Shown in pieces: positions 8,548 through 16,888 of a stretch of 64,000 nt of DNA. Location: assembly GCF_025200925.1 (NCBI RefSeq), contig NZ_CP104174.1, positions 3,782,001-3,846,000 of the forward strand, in the 5' to 3' direction. How positions within the stretch are numbered: position 1 is the stretch's first letter; each line of letters opens with the position of its first letter. A program made the position numbers and the translations under genes. Below the pieces are notes generated by a model. That model was not told where the DNA came from and made no database searches. It saw only the letters and a program-made list of their open reading frames with translations. Origin of the DNA: Bradyrhizobium sp. CB1015. GTDB taxonomy: Bacteria > Pseudomonadota > Alphaproteobacteria > Rhizobiales > Xanthobacteraceae.

Positions 8548-9549
8548 ATGGCGTCGTTTGGAAGGTTCATTCGTCTGGCGTTGGGCGCCTGGGCGCTGCT
8601 TATGTTGGTGAGCATGGCGCCCGTGAGTGCTCAGCAGGTCAATCCGACCGCGAGCTCGGTCAAGGAGCAGCAGCTCCTGCAGGAGCTCAACCGGATTCAG
8701 GGCCGCGTCAGCATTCCCGACCAGCGCTCCGGCGTGCTCGAGCAGCCGCAGGGACGGGAATGGCGGGAGTTCCGTAACGTGACGCTGCGCTGGATCGGCG
8801 GCATTGCCATCCTCGGCATGATCGCGGCCATCGTGATCTTCTATCTCACCGTCGGGATGGTGCGTCTCGAAGCCGGACGGTCTGGCCGCACCATCGTGCG
8901 CTTCAACGCCTTCGAGCGGTTCGTGCACTGGCTGACGGCGACCTGTTTCATCGTGCTGGCGATTTCCGGGCTGAACATCACGTTCGGCCGGCCGCTCTTG
9001 CTGCCGCTGATCGGTTTCGAGGCGTTCTCGGAATGGTCGCAATGGGCCAAGTATGCGCACAATTATCTGAGCTTCCCGTTCACACTCGGCGTCGTCCTGA
9101 TCTTCCTGATGTGGATCGGCGGCAATATCCCGAACAAAGTGGATATCGAATGGGCGAAGCGCGGCGGCGGGCTGATCGGTCATGACCATCCGCCGGCCTA
9201 CCGCTTCAACGGCGGCCAGAAGATGATCTACTGGATCGTCGTGATCGGCGGCGCACTGGTCGCAGCGTCGGGCTACGCGCTGATGTTCCCGTTCTACGGC
9301 ACCGGGATCGAGGGCATGCAAATGGCCCAGATCGTTCACTCGATCGTGGCGGTCCTGTTCGTCGCGGCGATGATCGCGCACATCTATATCGGCACCATCG
9401 GCATGGAAGGTGCGTTCGCGGCCATGGGCTCGGGCGAAGTCGACGTCAACTGGGCGCGCGAGCACCACAGCCTCTGGCTCGACGAGCAGATGGCGCGAAC
9501 GGGGCTGAACGACGGGCAGCCGCAACCCGCGCCTGCAGCGGCCGAATAG
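8548..9549 (+). CDS. fdhC: Formate dehydrogenase cytochrome b (gamma) subunit
   Basis: A 333-residue membrane protein starting at ATG 8548, chosen because GGGGAGGA lies 6 bases upstream and a signal-like hydrophobic segment (LALGAWALLMLVSMAPVSAQ) follows. A periplasmic N-terminal stretch of about 60 residues precedes four hydrophobic helices; the first is VTLRWIGGIAILGMIAAIVIF. The family haem ligand histidines are in FVHWLTA, YAHNYLSF and VHSIVAV/AHIYIG. It takes electrons from FdhB and reduces the quinone. It is the last gene of fdhABC; the next gene is on the opposite strand. Confidence 0.92.
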   Translation: MASFGRFIRLALGAWALLMLVSMAPVSAQQVNPTASSVKEQQLLQELNRIQGRVSIPDQRSGVLEQPQGREWREFRNVTLRWIGGIAILGMIAAIVIFYLTVGMVRLEAGRSGRTIVRFNAFERFVHWLTATCFIVLAISGLNITFGRPLLLPLIGFEAFSEWSQWAKYAHNYLSFPFTLGVVLIFLMWIGGNIPNKVDIEWAKRGGGLIGHDHPPAYRFNGGQKMIYWIVVIGGALVAASGYALMFPFYGTGIEGMQMAQIVHSIVAVLFVAAMIAHIYIGTIGMEGAFAAMGSGEVDVNWAREHHSLWLDEQMARTGLNDGQPQPAPAAAE

Positions 9550-9557
9550 GGGCCGGC

Positions 9558-9761
9558 CTACCGCGCCGGCTCTTTCGCAAACAGGACGGAGCGGTCCTGC
9601 AGCTCCTGCTCTGGAAGCTTGTCGGCCTTTCCTGTCTGCATGTCTTGAATGGACGTCGTGCCGTGCTGACCGAAATGAGGCACGGCATGCGGCCTGAACA
9701 CGCTATTGGCCGCACCGGCGAGAAGCATGGCTGCAATAAGCGAGAGCATGAGGAGTTTCAT
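9558..9761 (-). CDS. Small secreted hypothetical protein
   Basis: A 67-residue protein starting at ATG 9761 with GGAG 6 bases upstream. The N-terminus MKLLMLSLIAAMLLAGAANS is a typical Sec signal peptide, followed by about 47 polar residues (HAVPHFGQHGTTSIQDMQTG...). No cysteine or known motif is present. It is convergent with fdhC, leaving only 8 bases between stops. I do not recognise the family; export to the periplasm is the only supported statement. Confidence 0.55.
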   Translation of the reverse strand: MKLLMLSLIAAMLLAGAANSVFRPHAVPHFGQHGTTSIQDMQTGKADKLPEQELQDRSVLFAKEPAR

Positions 9762-9800
9762 GCGCGTCTCCGTCTGCCATCTCCACCCGGCACGATGATT

Positions 9801-9838
9801 ACATCCGGATCGTCGCATCGGATGTGAGCCGCTTCACA
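9801..9838. promoter_or_regulatory. Overlapping palindromes, including a CRP-type site
   Basis: Two inverted repeats overlap upstream of the small secreted gene. ACATCCG/CGGATGT spans 9801-9825 with an 11-base loop, and TGTGA-N6-TCACA spans 9823-9838. The second matches the full CRP-family consensus in both halves. Around it, 9762-10099 is a 338-base stretch without a gene, shared by the leftward small gene and the rightward nickel permease. The binding protein is unknown. Confidence 0.35.
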
Positions 9839-10033
9839 GCGATCGGTTCCACTTGCGTGGGGGTCCCGAAGCTCCCCAGACGACCGTCAACTTCCTCGTC
9901 CAAGTGGATATCTGCTTGCCAATGCGAGCGCGCCATCCCGCACCGGCGCTGTGATCCGCAGAGGCGGAATTCTTCCATCAGGCCAGCCATTTGGCTCGCA
10001 TTCCCGCCGGCTCTTCAGGCGTCAGTGCGAAAC

Positions 10034-10049
10034 TGGTCCGGCTCTTGCT
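10034..10049 (+). promoter_or_regulatory. Candidate sigma-54 promoter of hupN
   Basis: The sequence TGGTCCGGCTCTTGCT has GG and GC doublets exactly 10 bases apart (GG at 10035-10036, GC at 10047-10048), as required for a -24/-12 promoter. The expected start near 10060 leaves a leader of about 40 bases before hupN at 10100. It is weaker than the hupS and hupG elements because CAC after TGG is replaced by TCC. Confidence 0.45.
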
Positions 10050-10099
10050 CTTGCCAGTATGAGAGATTTTGATAAACGTCACACTGTAAAGGCGGGCGA

Positions 10100-11179
10100 A
10101 TGGAACGAGCAGCGATGCGGACTTTGCGGGCGGTCGAGCCCGGAACGGTGGCGCTGCTCGGCGGGCTCGTCGCCGCCAACCTCGCCGCATGGGCCTGGGC
10201 CTTCACGCTGTTCGGCGAGCGGCCGACGGTGATGGCGACCGCGTTGCTGGCCTGGGTGTTCGGCCTGCGTCACGCCGTCGATGCCGACCACATTGCTGCG
10301 ATCGACAACGTCGTGCGCAAGCTGATGCATGCCGGGGAGACGCCGCGCAGCGTCGGCCTCTATTTCGCGCTCGGCCATTCCACCGTGGTCGTGGTGGCAA
10401 CCATGCTGCTGGCACTGGGCGTCGTGAGTCTTGGCGGCGACAGCCTGCTCAAGGAAGTCGGCGGCCTCATCGGTACCTCGGTCTCGGCGCTGTTCCTGCT
10501 CGCGGTCGCCGCGATCAATCTCGTCATTTTCGCCGGGCTGTGGCGGACGTTTCGCGCGGCGCGGGAGCAGGGCGTTCACGATGCCGCGCAGCTCGATGCG
10601 CTGCTTGCCGGCCGCGGCGTGCTGGCGCGGCTGCTCGGCCCGATGTTCCGCCTGGTGACGAAGCCCTGGCACATGTACCCGCTCGGCTTCCTGTTCGGCC
10701 TCGGCTTCGACACCGCGACCGAGATCAGCCTGCTCAGCATCTCCGCCAGCGAAGCCGCGCGCGGCGCCTCGCTCGCCGATGTGCTGGTTTTCCCCGCGCT
10801 GTTCGCTGCAGGCATGGCGCTGGTCGACACGGCCGATTCCGCGCTGATGGTGAGCGCCTATCGCTGGGCCTTCGTCGATCCCTTGCGCAAGCTCTGGTAC
10901 AATCTCACGATCACCGGCGCCTCCGTCGCGGTCGCGCTGTTGATTGGCGGCATCGAGGCGCTCGGCCTGATCAGCGATCGGCTCGGCCTCTCCGGCGGTG
11001 CATGGGCGCTGGTCGAGGAACTCAACGAGTCGCTTGCCAATGTCGGCTTTGCCGTGATCGCGCTGTTCGCGGCCGCATGGCTCGTCTCGGTCGTGCTCTA
11101 TCGCCGCATGTTCGCGAACGAGCCTCGCCGCGCCGGCACGAAGGTCCTGGAATGCGCCGATGCGACCGAGGCGGCCTGA
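10100..11179 (+). CDS. hupN: HupN/HoxN-type nickel permease
   Basis: A 359-residue NiCoT-family membrane protein. The signature HAVDADHIAAIDN is at residues 58-70, and the second signature LFGLGFDTATEI comes near the middle. Eight hydrophobic segments are readable. These motifs bind the metal in high-affinity nickel/cobalt transporters. Its position between formate dehydrogenase and hydrogenase genes points to nickel supply for the [NiFe] hydrogenase. AAAGG lies about 7 bases upstream of the ATG. Its last 20 bases overlap the TonB-dependent receptor gene, so the two are almost certainly co-transcribed. Confidence 0.92.
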   Translation: MERAAMRTLRAVEPGTVALLGGLVAANLAAWAWAFTLFGERPTVMATALLAWVFGLRHAVDADHIAAIDNVVRKLMHAGETPRSVGLYFALGHSTVVVVATMLLALGVVSLGGDSLLKEVGGLIGTSVSALFLLAVAAINLVIFAGLWRTFRAAREQGVHDAAQLDALLAGRGVLARLLGPMFRLVTKPWHMYPLGFLFGLGFDTATEISLLSISASEAARGASLADVLVFPALFAAGMALVDTADSALMVSAYRWAFVDPLRKLWYNLTITGASVAVALLIGGIEALGLISDRLGLSGGAWALVEELNESLANVGFAVIALFAAAWLVSVVLYRRMFANEPRRAGTKVLECADATEAA

Positions 11180-13472
11180 GCAAGGTCGTCGCGGCGGCGC
11201 TTTGGCGGCACTCTCGGTCCTGGCGCTGCTCGCGGATGACGGCCGCGCCTTTGCGCAGAGCGATGGCGCCTCACGCGAACTGCCACCGGTCGAGGTCAGT
11301 GGCGGCGCTGCACCCGGGCGCAAGATGCCGCTCGCATCGCGCCGTGCCGCCAGACCGACCGCGGCCGGCCGCCGCATCTTCGTGTCTCCAGCAACGACGC
11401 AGGCGGCGGATCCGCGCAGTGCCGGCTCGGGTGCGAGGGCCGCAGCCGGCATGGCCAGCGAGATCACCGTCTCCGGCGATGAGATCAATGCGCGCCCTTT
11501 CGCACGGCCGGGCGAGGCGCTCGAGGCCGTGCCGGGACTGATCGTGACACAGCATTCCGGCGAGGGCAAAGCCAACCAGTATTTCCTGCGCGGTTACAAT
11601 CTCGATCACGGCACCGATCTGGCGATCATCGTCGATGGCGTCCCCGTCAACATGCGCACTCACGCGCATGGCCAGGGCTACGCCGATCTCAACTGGCTGA
11701 TCCCGGAAACCATCGCCGCAATGGACGTGCGCAAGGGACCTTACTTCGCCGACGAAGGCGACTTCGCCTCGGTCGGAAGCGTCCACATCGGCCTGATCGA
11801 CAGCACCCAGCGGCTGGCGCAGGTGAGCGCCGGCAGCTTCGGTTACCGGCGTCTGCTCGGCATGGATTCCGCGAAAGTCGGCGACGGTTCGCTGCTGGTG
11901 GCCGGCGAGATCGGAACCTACGACGGCCCGTGGGACAATCCGGACAACGTACGAAAGCTCAACGGCCTCGTGCGCTACAGCCAGGGCACCGCGACCGACG
12001 GCATGTCCGTCACCGGCATGGCCTACGTCAACAAATGGAATTCGACCGACCAGGTGCCGCAGCGCGCCATCACCAGCGGCCTGCTCGGCCGTTACGGTTC
12101 GGAAGATCCGAGCGACGGTGGCCATGCCAGCCGCTTTGCGCTGTCCGGGCGCATCGCGCAGACCGACGACATCGGTTCATGGAAAGCCAACGCCTATCTG
12201 GTGAAGAGCCAGCTCGACCTCTTCAACAATTTCACTTACTTCCTCGACGATCCCGTGCTCGGCGACCAGTTCCACCAGCACGACGACCGCTTGATGGCGG
12301 GCGCCAATGTCTCGCGCACGCTGAACGGCTCCTTTGCCGGCCTGTCGATGCAGACCACTTTCGGTCTGCAATCGCGTTATGATGCGATCGACCTCGCGCT
12401 CACCAATACGTTTCGGCGCGGCTTCGTCGGCAATGTCCGCGGCGACAAGGTCGGCGAGGGCAGCGTCGGGATCTATGCCGAGAACACGGTGCGCTGGACC
12501 GACTGGCTCAGGACGACGTTGGGCTGGCGCGGCGATTATTACGCCGCCGACGTCACCTCTCTGTTCAACGCCGCAAATTCCGGCCGCGCCGATGCCGCGC
12601 TCGGCAGCCCGAAATTCAGGATGGTGCTTGGTCCGTTCAACCAGACCGAATTCTTCCTCGGCGCCGGCTACGGCATGCATTCGAACGATGCCCGCGGCGC
12701 GACCACGACGGAGGATCCCACCGATCCCGCGACAAGGCTCACGCCGTCGCCACTCCTGGTGCGCACCAGAGGCGCGGAGGTCGGTGTTCGCAGCAGGATC
12801 GTTCCCGGCCTCGACAGCTCTCTCAGCCTCTTCATCCTGGACCAGGATTCCGAGATCCTGTTCTCCGGCGATGCCGGCGACACCTCGGCAACCCGCGCCA
12901 GCCGCCGCTACGGCTTCGAGTGGACCAACCATTACCGGCCGCGGTCCTGGATCGATATCGATGCGGATCTCGCAATGACGCATGCGCGCTTCCGCGGCCA
13001 TGACGGCGAGCAGGCCGCGGTCTATGCCTCGCTCGCCGGCTATCCCGAGGCGCAGATCGGCAATGCGCCCGGCAACTACATTCCCAACGCCCCGGCGATG
13101 GTGGCATCGGCCGGACTAACGCTTGGCGAGAAGACGGGTTGGTTCGGCAGCGCGCGCTGGCGCTACATCGGGTCCAGCCCGCTGACGGAGGACAATGCGT
13201 TCCGCTCGCGGCCGATCAGCATAGTCAACGCGCGGCTCGGCTACCGCACCGGGAACGGCTGGCGCATCCAGTTCGACGTGCTCAACCTCTTCAACAGCAT
13301 GGCGAACCAGATCACCTACGCCTATGGCTCGCTCTTGAAGACCGACAGGCTCTACAATCTCTGCGTCGCCAATGCCGCACCGGCCGCGGTCTGCCGGAAC
13401 GGCGTGATGGACTATGTGCTGCACCCGGTCGAGCCGATGACGTTTCGGGTCAGTCTTGCAGCGAGCTTCTAA
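11160..13472 (+). CDS. TonB-dependent outer-membrane receptor, probably for nickel complexes
   Basis: A 770-residue protein with an N-terminal signal sequence (GGALAALSVLALL...RAFAQ). The plug domain (about residues 100-215) has EALEAVPGLIV and FLRGYNLDHGTDLAIIVDGV. A 22-strand-type barrel follows, ending in the expected aromatic residue (SLAASF). The plug contains the histidine-bearing loop MRTHAHGQGYADLNW. It overlaps hupN by 20 bases. Receptors of this kind import scarce metal chelates using TonB energy; nickel as ligand is inferred from the overlap with the permease. No TonB/ExbBD genes are in the window. Its TAA stop is formed by the first bases of the repeat at 13470. Confidence 0.88.
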   Translation: MRPRRPEQGRRGGALAALSVLALLADDGRAFAQSDGASRELPPVEVSGGAAPGRKMPLASRRAARPTAAGRRIFVSPATTQAADPRSAGSGARAAAGMASEITVSGDEINARPFARPGEALEAVPGLIVTQHSGEGKANQYFLRGYNLDHGTDLAIIVDGVPVNMRTHAHGQGYADLNWLIPETIAAMDVRKGPYFADEGDFASVGSVHIGLIDSTQRLAQVSAGSFGYRRLLGMDSAKVGDGSLLVAGEIGTYDGPWDNPDNVRKLNGLVRYSQGTATDGMSVTGMAYVNKWNSTDQVPQRAITSGLLGRYGSEDPSDGGHASRFALSGRIAQTDDIGSWKANAYLVKSQLDLFNNFTYFLDDPVLGDQFHQHDDRLMAGANVSRTLNGSFAGLSMQTTFGLQSRYDAIDLALTNTFRRGFVGNVRGDKVGEGSVGIYAENTVRWTDWLRTTLGWRGDYYAADVTSLFNAANSGRADAALGSPKFRMVLGPFNQTEFFLGAGYGMHSNDARGATTTEDPTDPATRLTPSPLLVRTRGAEVGVRSRIVPGLDSSLSLFILDQDSEILFSGDAGDTSATRASRRYGFEWTNHYRPRSWIDIDADLAMTHARFRGHDGEQAAVYASLAGYPEAQIGNAPGNYIPNAPAMVASAGLTLGEKTGWFGSARWRYIGSSPLTEDNAFRSRPISIVNARLGYRTGNGWRIQFDVLNLFNSMANQITYAYGSLLKTDRLYNLCVANAAPAAVCRNGVMDYVLHPVEPMTFRVSLAASF

Positions 13473-13573
13473 AGCATGATCCGGAAAAGTGTGCAGCGGT
13501 TTTCCGAAAAGATCATGCTTAAACAACAAGCTAAAGCGCGATGACGATTCAGCCCAGTCGCATCGCGCTTTAG
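13470..13573. repeat. Composite palindromic dispersed repeat, copy 1 (likely bidirectional terminator)
   Basis: Two adjacent hairpins occupy the gap between convergent genes. The first has arms AAGCATGATC (13472-13481) and GATCATGCTT (13511-13520), with inner CGGAAAA/TTTTCCG pairing. The second has perfect 13-base arms CTAAAGCGCGATG (13531-13543) and CATCGCGCTTTAG (13561-13573). A near-identical composite lies at 59658-59760. This looks like a dispersed Bradyrhizobium repeat. Its position between two stop codons suggests transcription termination in both directions. Confidence 0.75.
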
Positions 13574-13575
13574 AC

Positions 13576-14301
13576 TCAGTCGGGCCTCGAATCGCGAAAC
13601 GTCCGTTCGCCGGTGATGATGGCGGACAGCATGCTCTGCCGGGACATGACGTCTTCGCGCAGCGCCGCGTAGATGTGCAGGATGACGAACACGACGATGA
13701 ACCACATGCCCAGATGATGCAGCGTGTGAACGTCCTGGCTGTTCGGAAAGATCCTGAACACCCAACCGAACAGCCGGTACCAGAGGCTGTCGACGCCCGC
13801 GCCCTCTCCATAGAGCGCAAATCCGGTCAAGATCATTCCGACCATTGCCATGACGAACAGGAACATCGCGGCGTTGGCGAGCGGGTTGTGGCCGATGTAC
13901 TTTTTGGGGTAGCGCACCAGGAAAAGATACCAGCGCAGCTCGTACAGCAGGCCCCAGCGCCAGATCCGATTGTAGAACGGAAGCGCGAAGAGTTGCCGCG
14001 CGTAGTCGTTGCCGACGAACGCCCAGTACACGCGATAGAGGAAGGCGACCGCCAGCACCTGCCCCGACGCGAAATGGATGAAGCGGATGTAACCCATCGT
14101 GTACCAGTTGGAGGCCTCGCCCGGCATCGACGGCAGCGGTGAGGCGATCAGATAGCCGGTCATCACGAGCGTCGTGATGAGGGCGGCGTTCAGCCAGTGC
14201 CAGATCCGCACCGGCGCTTCGTACACATAGATCGATTGGCGATTGGTCCCGGCGGTGCCGACCGCATCGAGCGTGCCGGGAATCTCGTTCATCTCAGTCA
14301 T
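13576..14301 (-). CDS. Orphan HupC-like cytochrome b (Ni/Fe-hydrogenase b-type)
   Basis: A 241-residue membrane protein starting at ATG 14301 with CAGGAG 6 bases upstream. It parallels HupC in this window along its whole length. Shared segments include [71 protein letters not shown] and REDVMSRQS. Four transmembrane helices and the haem-ligand histidines are kept. It is an electron acceptor for a periplasmic dehydrogenase, but no hydrogenase structural genes adjoin it; the hupSLC set with its own cytochrome is 7 kb away. It could serve the hydrogenase, the formate dehydrogenase or another partner. Confidence 0.88.
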   Translation of the reverse strand: MTEMNEIPGTLDAVGTAGTNRQSIYVYEAPVRIWHWLNAALITTLVMTGYLIASPLPSMPGEASNWYTMGYIRFIHFASGQVLAVAFLYRVYWAFVGNDYARQLFALPFYNRIWRWGLLYELRWYLFLVRYPKKYIGHNPLANAAMFLFVMAMVGMILTGFALYGEGAGVDSLWYRLFGWVFRIFPNSQDVHTLHHLGMWFIVVFVILHIYAALREDVMSRQSMLSAIITGERTFRDSRPD

Positions 14302-14771
14302 CGATTGCTCCTGCCCCAAGCGATCCGACGCAGCAACAAACGAATCAGCCGACCCTTCCGACAATATCGCGCGCGCTCCTTTGCAAAATCCCCGCGGCGA
14401 AAAAAATCCTCAAAGCCCTTGATGCGTCGCATGATGCGACGCGTTGGAAACAAGCTTTGTCTTGCGATGGAAATTCACCTGTCAGGCCACACTTGAAACT
14501 GCTCGCTCTTTTCTTGCGCGTGCGGCGCGTTCTGCCAATTGCTGCGTGGGAGCACGATCGCTATCGGCGCAATGGCGGCTTCGTTCGCTGCGCAGCAGCA
14601 GGTTTCGGTTTACCGATGATTAGGGGAGAGGCCGCATCGTCGCGCCATTGCGAGTTTTCCGAGAACGGTTTTTGCCAAATGAATCCGAGCTTCGTCACAC
14701 GTGTTCTTGCCCGGGACGGGCAGTCGATGTCGGGCCTGTTTCACGGCCATGGACGGATGAATGCCGCCGCC
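14302..14771. other. Gene-free stretch between cytochrome b and chemoreceptor
   Basis: This 470-base region separates divergent genes and holds both promoters. The only striking element is the palindrome at 14424-14442. Possible upstream starts for the chemoreceptor (ATG at 14679, 14727 or 14757) fall inside it. I see no RNA gene or sigma-54 promoter. Confidence 0.4.
14424..14442. promoter_or_regulatory. Perfect 19-base palindrome, probable operator
   Basis: GCGTCGCAT-G-ATGCGACGC is an odd-centred perfect inverted repeat with 9-base arms. It lies about 120 bases upstream of the orphan cytochrome b start and in the same spacer as the chemoreceptor promoter. There is no U-tract, so a terminator is unlikely. 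A dimeric repressor or activator site is the simplest reading; the regulator is unknown. Confidence 0.45.
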
Positions 14772-16775
14772 ATGAGTCTCCCCAAGAGCGAGCCGGTGTT
14801 CGCCAACATGTCGATCCGAGCCAAGATCATGATCGGCTTTGCCGTCGTGCTGTTGCTGTCGGCCGTCACCATGGCCGGCGCCTGGCTCGGTTACGAGAAG
14901 ATCCTCGACGGCTTCGGCGTCTACCGGATCAGCATGTCGGAATCCGACTATGCGCGTGAGATCGACAGCTCCCTGTCCGCCTATCAGAGCAATGCGCGCT
15001 ATTTCGCCATGGCCGGCACCAAGGAAGCCGAAGCGGCCGCCGAGGAGGCGAGGCGACAGCTCGAGCGGACCATCACCGCGGCCAAGTCCGAAACCTCGAC
15101 CTTGAGCTGGCAGCAATCGATCAACGAGCTTTTCGAGGCGTATCGCGCCTATACCGACGCCTTCAACAAGGTGCTGGCCCTGCGGTCGGAGATCGACCGT
15201 TCCGGTGCGATGTTGGCGGAGGAGGCGCGTGCTATCAAGGCGGCTTTGACGGATGCGAGGGCGCTGCGCGGCGATGCGGATGCGACCGGTGGCCTGCTCG
15301 ATCGTTTCGAGGTCGTCGATCTGCTCGTGATGGCCGAGTTGAAGCAGCACAATGCCGCGACGGTGCAGGGGGCCACGCACCGGCTCGCGGCCATGAAGCG
15401 CCTTGTCGATGGCGGTGCGCTGCGGTCGCGCGATGCCATCGGCGAGAAGACGCTTTCCGACCGCCTTGCCGTGTATGGCGAGCATGTTGCGCGCGTGGCG
15501 GCGTCCGCTCAGGAGATCGATGGTCTCGTCGACGGCATGTGGAAGTTGCGGCATAGCCTGTCGGGCGCCGCGAGCTCGCTCAAGCGTGTGGCGCTGGCCG
15601 AGCAGGCCGAGGCCGAGAAGAAGACGTCGGAGCAGATCGCCAGCGGTCAGTCCGTGGTGGTGCTGCTGGCGCTGGTGTCAATCGCCATCGGCCTCGTTTT
15701 GTCCGTCGCGATCGGACGCGGCATTGCACAGCCCGTGATCCTCATGTGCGGCGCGATGATGGAGCTCGCCAGGGGACGGCACGAGATCGTGCTTCCGGGC
15801 CTCGGTAGGCGCGACGAGGTCGGCAGGATGGCTGGCGCCGTGGAGCTGTTCAAGCGCCAGGCGATCGAGCGTACCGAGCGGGAGGCGGCCGAGATCGAGG
15901 AGCGAAACAGGTCGGCCGCGGAGCTGCGCCGCTCCGAGCTGAGCCGATTTGCCGGTACGTTCGAAGCCGCGGTCGGCGACATCGTCAACGACATTTCGAG
16001 CTCGGCCCGGCAGCTGGAAGTCGCCGCCGCCACGCTGTCGCGTAATGCCGAGGCGACCGGAGAGCTCACCACCGCGGTAGTCGGCGCGTCCAGGGAGTCC
16101 GCCGGCAGCATCCAGTCGGTCGCATCCGCCGCCGAGGAGCTGTCGCTCTCGATCAACGAGATCCGCTCACAGGTGCGCAGCTCCAACACCATCTCGGAGA
16201 GCGCGGTGCGACAGGCGCGTGACACCGATGCGCGCATCGCCGCCTTGTCCGAAGCCTCGCATCGCATCGGCGACGTGGTCAAGCTGATCACGGCGGTGGC
16301 GGAGCAGACCAATCTGCTGGCGCTCAACGCCACCATAGAAGCGGCGCGCGCCGGCGAGGCCGGGCGCGGTTTTGCGGTTGTCGCTTCCGAGGTGAAATCG
16401 CTCGCGAGCCAGACGGCGCGTGCCACGGACGAGATCGGCTCGCACATCCAGGGCATGCAGCAGGCGACGGGTGAATCGATCGCCGCGATCAAGAGCATCG
16501 CCGGCACGATCGGCGAGATCTCCTCGATCTCGGGCTCGATCGCCTCCGCCGTCGATCAGCAGACCGCGACGACGCAGGAGATCGCGCGTAACGCCCAGCA
16601 TGCGGCCTCCGGCACCGGCCAGGTCTCGACCAACCTCGAACAGGTCAATCGCGAAGCGACCGAGACCGGTGCTGCGGCCTCGGCCGTGCTGCAATCGGCC
16701 CGCGGCCTGACCGAGGCCAGCCAGCGCCTGCGCGTCGAGCTCGACAGCTTCATGGCCAACGTGGCGGCGGCCTGA
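14772..16775 (+). CDS. Methyl-accepting chemotaxis protein
   Basis: About 667 residues from ATG 14772. An N-terminal membrane helix ([22 protein letters not shown]) is followed by a helical periplasmic ligand domain of about 270 residues. A second membrane helix ([20 protein letters not shown]) and a HAMP segment come next, then a signalling domain containing the hairpin tip [41 protein letters not shown] sequence. It should sense an extracellular or respiratory cue and signal to CheA. The start is unclear: the frame is open back to 14457, with other ATGs at 14679, 14727 and 14757 and no clear ribosome-binding site. No che genes are nearby. Confidence 0.88.
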   Translation: MSLPKSEPVFANMSIRAKIMIGFAVVLLLSAVTMAGAWLGYEKILDGFGVYRISMSESDYAREIDSSLSAYQSNARYFAMAGTKEAEAAAEEARRQLERTITAAKSETSTLSWQQSINELFEAYRAYTDAFNKVLALRSEIDRSGAMLAEEARAIKAALTDARALRGDADATGGLLDRFEVVDLLVMAELKQHNAATVQGATHRLAAMKRLVDGGALRSRDAIGEKTLSDRLAVYGEHVARVAASAQEIDGLVDGMWKLRHSLSGAASSLKRVALAEQAEAEKKTSEQIASGQSVVVLLALVSIAIGLVLSVAIGRGIAQPVILMCGAMMELARGRHEIVLPGLGRRDEVGRMAGAVELFKRQAIERTEREAAEIEERNRSAAELRRSELSRFAGTFEAAVGDIVNDISSSARQLEVAAATLSRNAEATGELTTAVVGASRESAGSIQSVASAAEELSLSINEIRSQVRSSNTISESAVRQARDTDARIAALSEASHRIGDVVKLITAVAEQTNLLALNATIEAARAGEAGRGFAVVASEVKSLASQTARATDEIGSHIQGMQQATGESIAAIKSIAGTIGEISSISGSIASAVDQQTATTQEIARNAQHAASGTGQVSTNLEQVNREATETGAAASAVLQSARGLTEASQRLRVELDSFMANVAAA

Positions 16776-16888
16776 GGCGGCGGGCGTATCCTGCAAAGGG
16801 GTGATTGTAACAGCAGGGTCGTGTCGTGGTAGTGAACGGCGAGGCGCGCGGGACATCGCGGCCTGAAAGCGCTACCAAGGGACGTCAG

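Noticed and set aside
10069..10084. FixK-like site TTGATAAACGTCAC before hupN
   Set aside because: Only the left half matches; the right half (GTCAC) is too far from ATCAA.
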